Origin: an uncultured Faecalibacterium sp.
GTDB lineage: Bacteria; Bacillota; Clostridia; Oscillospirales; Ruminococcaceae
Length of the DNA stretch: 8,335 bases
Direction: 5' to 3'
Assembly (NCBI GenBank): GCA_945982465.1
Contig: CAMFSB010000061.1
Coordinates: forward strand, 1 to 8,335
A program made the position numbers and the translations under genes. The notes under the pieces were generated by a model. The model had not been told where the DNA came from, made no database searches, and saw nothing but the letters and a program-made list of their open reading frames with translations. Below are positions 5,481 to 8,335 of the stretch, one piece after another; the first letter of the stretch is position 1, and each line of letters starts with the position of its first letter.

Positions 5481-6726
5481 TTATCGGCCGGAGGTGCTGG
5501 CGCTGGACGAGCAGGCGCTGGAGCTGTGCCGCCCGTACTTTGCCCGGATGGAGGCCATCCGAGATTACAACCAGCTGAAAATGCTCAAGGCCTTTGCCGA
5601 CAACAACCTGTCGGCCACCCATCTGCTGGGCTCCACCGGCTACGGCCTGTGGGACGCCGGCCGGGATAAGCTGGAAGCTATTTTTGCGCAGGTGATGGGC
5701 GCGGAGGACGCGCTGGTGCGCAGCCAGTTCATGTCCGGCACGCACACGCTCACGGTGGCGCTGTTCGGCGTGCTGCGCACCGGTGACACGCTGCTGGCCG
5801 CCACCGGCCGCCCTTACGATACGCTGGAAGGCGTGATCGGCCTGGACGGCAAGGGCAGGGGCAATGGCACGCTGATGGATTACGGCATTTTGTACGATGA
5901 AGCGCCGCTGAAGCCCGACCACATGCCGGACTACGAGCTGATCGCACGCAAAGCGCCCGGGGCCAAAGTGTGCCACATCCAGCGCAGCCGGGGCTACTGC
6001 CAGCGCACGGCCTTTGACCTGGCCACGATCCAAAAAATCGCAGATACGGCTCGGGCTGCCAACCCCGACATCATTATTTTTGTGGATAACTGCTACGGCG
6101 AATTTACCCAAAAGCAGGAGCCGACCCAGGCCGGGGCGGACCTGATCGTGGGCAGCTTTATCAAAAACCCGGGCGGCGGCATCGCGCCCACCGGCGGCTA
6201 CATTGCGGGCCGCCGCGATCTGGTGGAGCAGTGCGCCTACCGCCTGACGGCTCCCAGCCTGGGCAAGGAGCTGGGCTGCACGCTGGACACTCTGCGCGAA
6301 ATGTATCTGGGCTTTTACTATGCTCCGGGTGTGGTGTGCGACGCGGTCAAAACCGCCATTTACGCCGAATGCCTGCTGGAACTGTGCGGCATCACCCCGG
6401 TGCCCCGCTACTGCGATGACCACAACGATATTGTCACCTGCTTTGATTCCGGCTCGGCCGAGGCGCTGGTGGGCTTTTGCAGCGGTATTCAGGCGGCCAG
6501 CCCGGTGGACAGCTATGTGACCCCCCAGCCCAGTGAGGAGCCGGGCTATACCGATCAGGTGGTGATGGCCAGCGGCGCGTTTACCGAGGGCAGCACCATC
6601 GAACTGAGCTGCGACGGCCCCTTGCGCGCACCGTATACCTGCTATCTGCAGGGCGGGCTGAACTTTGCGGCCAGCCGCGCCGGCGTGCTGCTGGCTGTGC
6701 AAAACGCCTATTTTGCCGGGCGGTAA
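5461..6726 (+). CDS. Methionine gamma-lyase family PLP-dependent protein ('aluminium resistance' family)
   Basis: Cytoplasmic pyridoxal-phosphate enzyme of the family once named aluminium resistance protein and now methionine gamma-lyase-like (fold type I, Cys/Met metabolism related). The true substrate of the family is not settled; carbon-sulfur lyase activity is an inference. The 421 residues match the family length. Visible landmarks: LLGSTGYGLWDAGRD near 55-70, SQFMSGTH (88-95) for phosphate/PLP binding, QRSRGY (174-179), FVDNCYGEF (207-215) with Asp209 to contact the PLP ring nitrogen, and GSFIKNPGGGIAPTGGY with Lys235 as the expected Schiff-base lysine. The start at 5461 is chosen because a GAGG site (5451-5454) lies 6 nt upstream and the sequence MLQQFFDYRPEVL is the normal family N-terminus; the open frame extends upstream to 5092 but only as a shadow of the acetyltransferase gene. 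It overlaps that gene by 20 nt. Confidence 0.93.
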   Translation: MLQQFFDYRPEVLALDEQALELCRPYFARMEAIRDYNQLKMLKAFADNNLSATHLLGSTGYGLWDAGRDKLEAIFAQVMGAEDALVRSQFMSGTHTLTVALFGVLRTGDTLLAATGRPYDTLEGVIGLDGKGRGNGTLMDYGILYDEAPLKPDHMPDYELIARKAPGAKVCHIQRSRGYCQRTAFDLATIQKIADTARAANPDIIIFVDNCYGEFTQKQEPTQAGADLIVGSFIKNPGGGIAPTGGYIAGRRDLVEQCAYRLTAPSLGKELGCTLDTLREMYLGFYYAPGVVCDAVKTAIYAECLLELCGITPVPRYCDDHNDIVTCFDSGSAEALVGFCSGIQAASPVDSYVTPQPSEEPGYTDQVVMASGAFTEGSTIELSCDGPLRAPYTCYLQGGLNFAASRAGVLLAVQNAYFAGR

Positions 6727-6771
6727 CGCTGCTGCACGGTATGCCTGAACCAGGAGAAAAGGAGGATCGCG

Positions 6772-7293
6772 ATGCCGATCCCGGGTGTGGAACAACCGCG
6801 GCTGCTGCCCGTTGGGCCGGGGCTGCGCCTGCGCCGGTACGACGGCCCGAACGCCGCGGCACTGGGCTGGTACCAGAACAGTGAAACGGTCTGGCTGGTG
6901 GACGGCGTGCGCACCCCCTACGACCAGCCCAGGCTGGAACAGATGTATGCCTGGCTGGATGCGCACGGCGAACTGTACTGGATCGAGCAGACTGACAAGG
7001 CCGGCCGCTTTGCACCCATCGGTGATGTGACCTTTTGGCAGCAGGACATGCCCATTGTGATCGGCGAGCCGTCGGCCCGCGGGCAGGGCGTGGGCAGGCA
7101 GGTGGTACGCGCTCTGATCGGGCGCGGCCGTTGCCTTGGCTACAAGGAACTGTATGTCAATGAGATCTACGCATGGAATACCGCCTCCCGCCGCCTGTTT
7201 GAAGCCGTGGGCTTCTGCGCGTATGAACAGACGGCCCACGGCGCCCGCTACCGGCTTCGGCTGGAACCGGATGGGCTGGAGAGTAGGGTGTAA
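6772..7293 (+). CDS. GNAT-family N-acetyltransferase, RimJ/RimL-like
   Basis: Probable acetyl-CoA-dependent N-acetyltransferase of 173 residues, the usual single-domain GNAT length; substrate unknown. The N-terminal part 'GLRLRRYDGPNAAALGWYQNSETVWLVDG' and the later 'YWIEQTDKAGRFAPIGDVTF' resemble RimJ/RimL-type enzymes. Motif A is ARGQGVGRQVV with RGQGVG at 103-108, and the C-terminal motif is VNEIYAWNTASRRLFEAVGF (129-148), where Asn136, Ser139 and the VGF are characteristic. An AAGGAGG site (6759-6765) 6 nt before the ATG supports the start. It follows the lyase-like gene by 45 nt with no terminator between them, so it is probably the last gene of the murD operon, and it is followed by a strong terminator. 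Ribosomal-protein, small-molecule or antibiotic acetylation are all possible and cannot be told apart here. Confidence 0.88.
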   Translation: MPIPGVEQPRLLPVGPGLRLRRYDGPNAAALGWYQNSETVWLVDGVRTPYDQPRLEQMYAWLDAHGELYWIEQTDKAGRFAPIGDVTFWQQDMPIVIGEPSARGQGVGRQVVRALIGRGRCLGYKELYVNEIYAWNTASRRLFEAVGFCAYEQTAHGARYRLRLEPDGLESRV

Positions 7294-7312
7294 AGCATCA
7301 ATACTGTACATT

Positions 7313-7368
7313 AAAAACGCTCTCCTCGGGCAGGCTTTTGCGCCGCCCGGCAGGGGAGCGTTCGTTTT
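7313..7368. terminator. Bidirectional intrinsic terminator between the murD operon and eno
   Basis: AACGCTC (7316-7322) pairs with GAGCGTT (7356-7362). The stem continues inward through a T-G wobble, two C-G pairs and a T-A pair, and a nested GC stem (GGGC near 7328 with GCCC near 7345) fills the loop. On the plus strand TTCGTTTT follows, ending the murD operon. On the minus strand the stem is followed by a five-T run (complement of 7313-7317), which would stop eno transcripts about 155 nt after the eno stop codon. It therefore serves both convergent units. Confidence 0.88.
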
Positions 7369-7405
7369 GAATGCGTTGGCACGGCGGTTCTATCGGCTGA
7401 CGGGG

Positions 7406-8335
<930 letters not shown>

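Noticed and set aside
5464..7311. 615-residue minus-strand ORF spanning the lyase-like gene and the second acetyltransferase
   Set aside because: Its length tempts, but it covers two well-supported genes and their intergenic gap in the antisense frame and has no motif. It is a GC-bias artefact.

Overview
The window is GC-rich chromosomal DNA with Shine-Dalgarno-led genes, sigma-A-type promoters and short intergenic gaps. The protein types (a long divergent PRPP synthase, a clostridial-type MurD, the Firmicutes 'aluminium resistance'/methionine gamma-lyase-like family, and enolase with the KPNQIG motif) suggest a GC-rich Clostridia member, probably Oscillospirales/Ruminococcaceae near Gemmiger, Faecalibacterium or Subdoligranulum. 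This placement rests on protein character and composition, not on a marker gene.

Layout. Positions 1-63 are extremely low-complexity GC sequence (an 18-C run and a perfect 12-bp inverted repeat). Positions 64-297 are an AT-richer leader with an inverted repeat, a weak promoter candidate and a palindrome just before the prs ribosome binding site. prs (298-1449, +) follows. A strong nested terminator at 1475-1532 separates it from a convergent gene for a family 5 (peptide-type) solute-binding lipoprotein (1554-3125, -). The gap 3126-3282 carries divergent promoters; the rightward one (TTGCAC-17-TATAAT) is excellent and appears to drive a four-gene operon: murD (3283-4680), a two-part GNAT acetyltransferase (4677-5480, ATGA overlap), a PLP-dependent methionine gamma-lyase family protein (5461-6726, overlapping by 20 nt) and a RimJ/RimL-like GNAT (6772-7293). 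A terminator that can work in both directions (7313-7368) ends the operon. The 3' 271 codons of enolase (7518-8335, -) converge on it. Between them, and running into the enolase stop codon, is a short array of imperfect GC-rich direct repeats.

Function. Most genes are housekeeping: PRPP supply, peptidoglycan precursor synthesis (D-Glu addition) and glycolysis. The less expected parts are the coupling of a stand-alone murD, outside any visible division/cell-wall cluster, to two acetyltransferases and a carbon-sulfur-lyase-like enzyme; the orphan solute-binding lipoprotein with no permease or ATPase beside it; and the repeat array that supplies the enolase stop codon. I see no phage, transposon, CRISPR, tRNA or rRNA element and no convincing novel defence or mobile system. 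The long ORFs antisense to the real genes look like GC-bias shadows.
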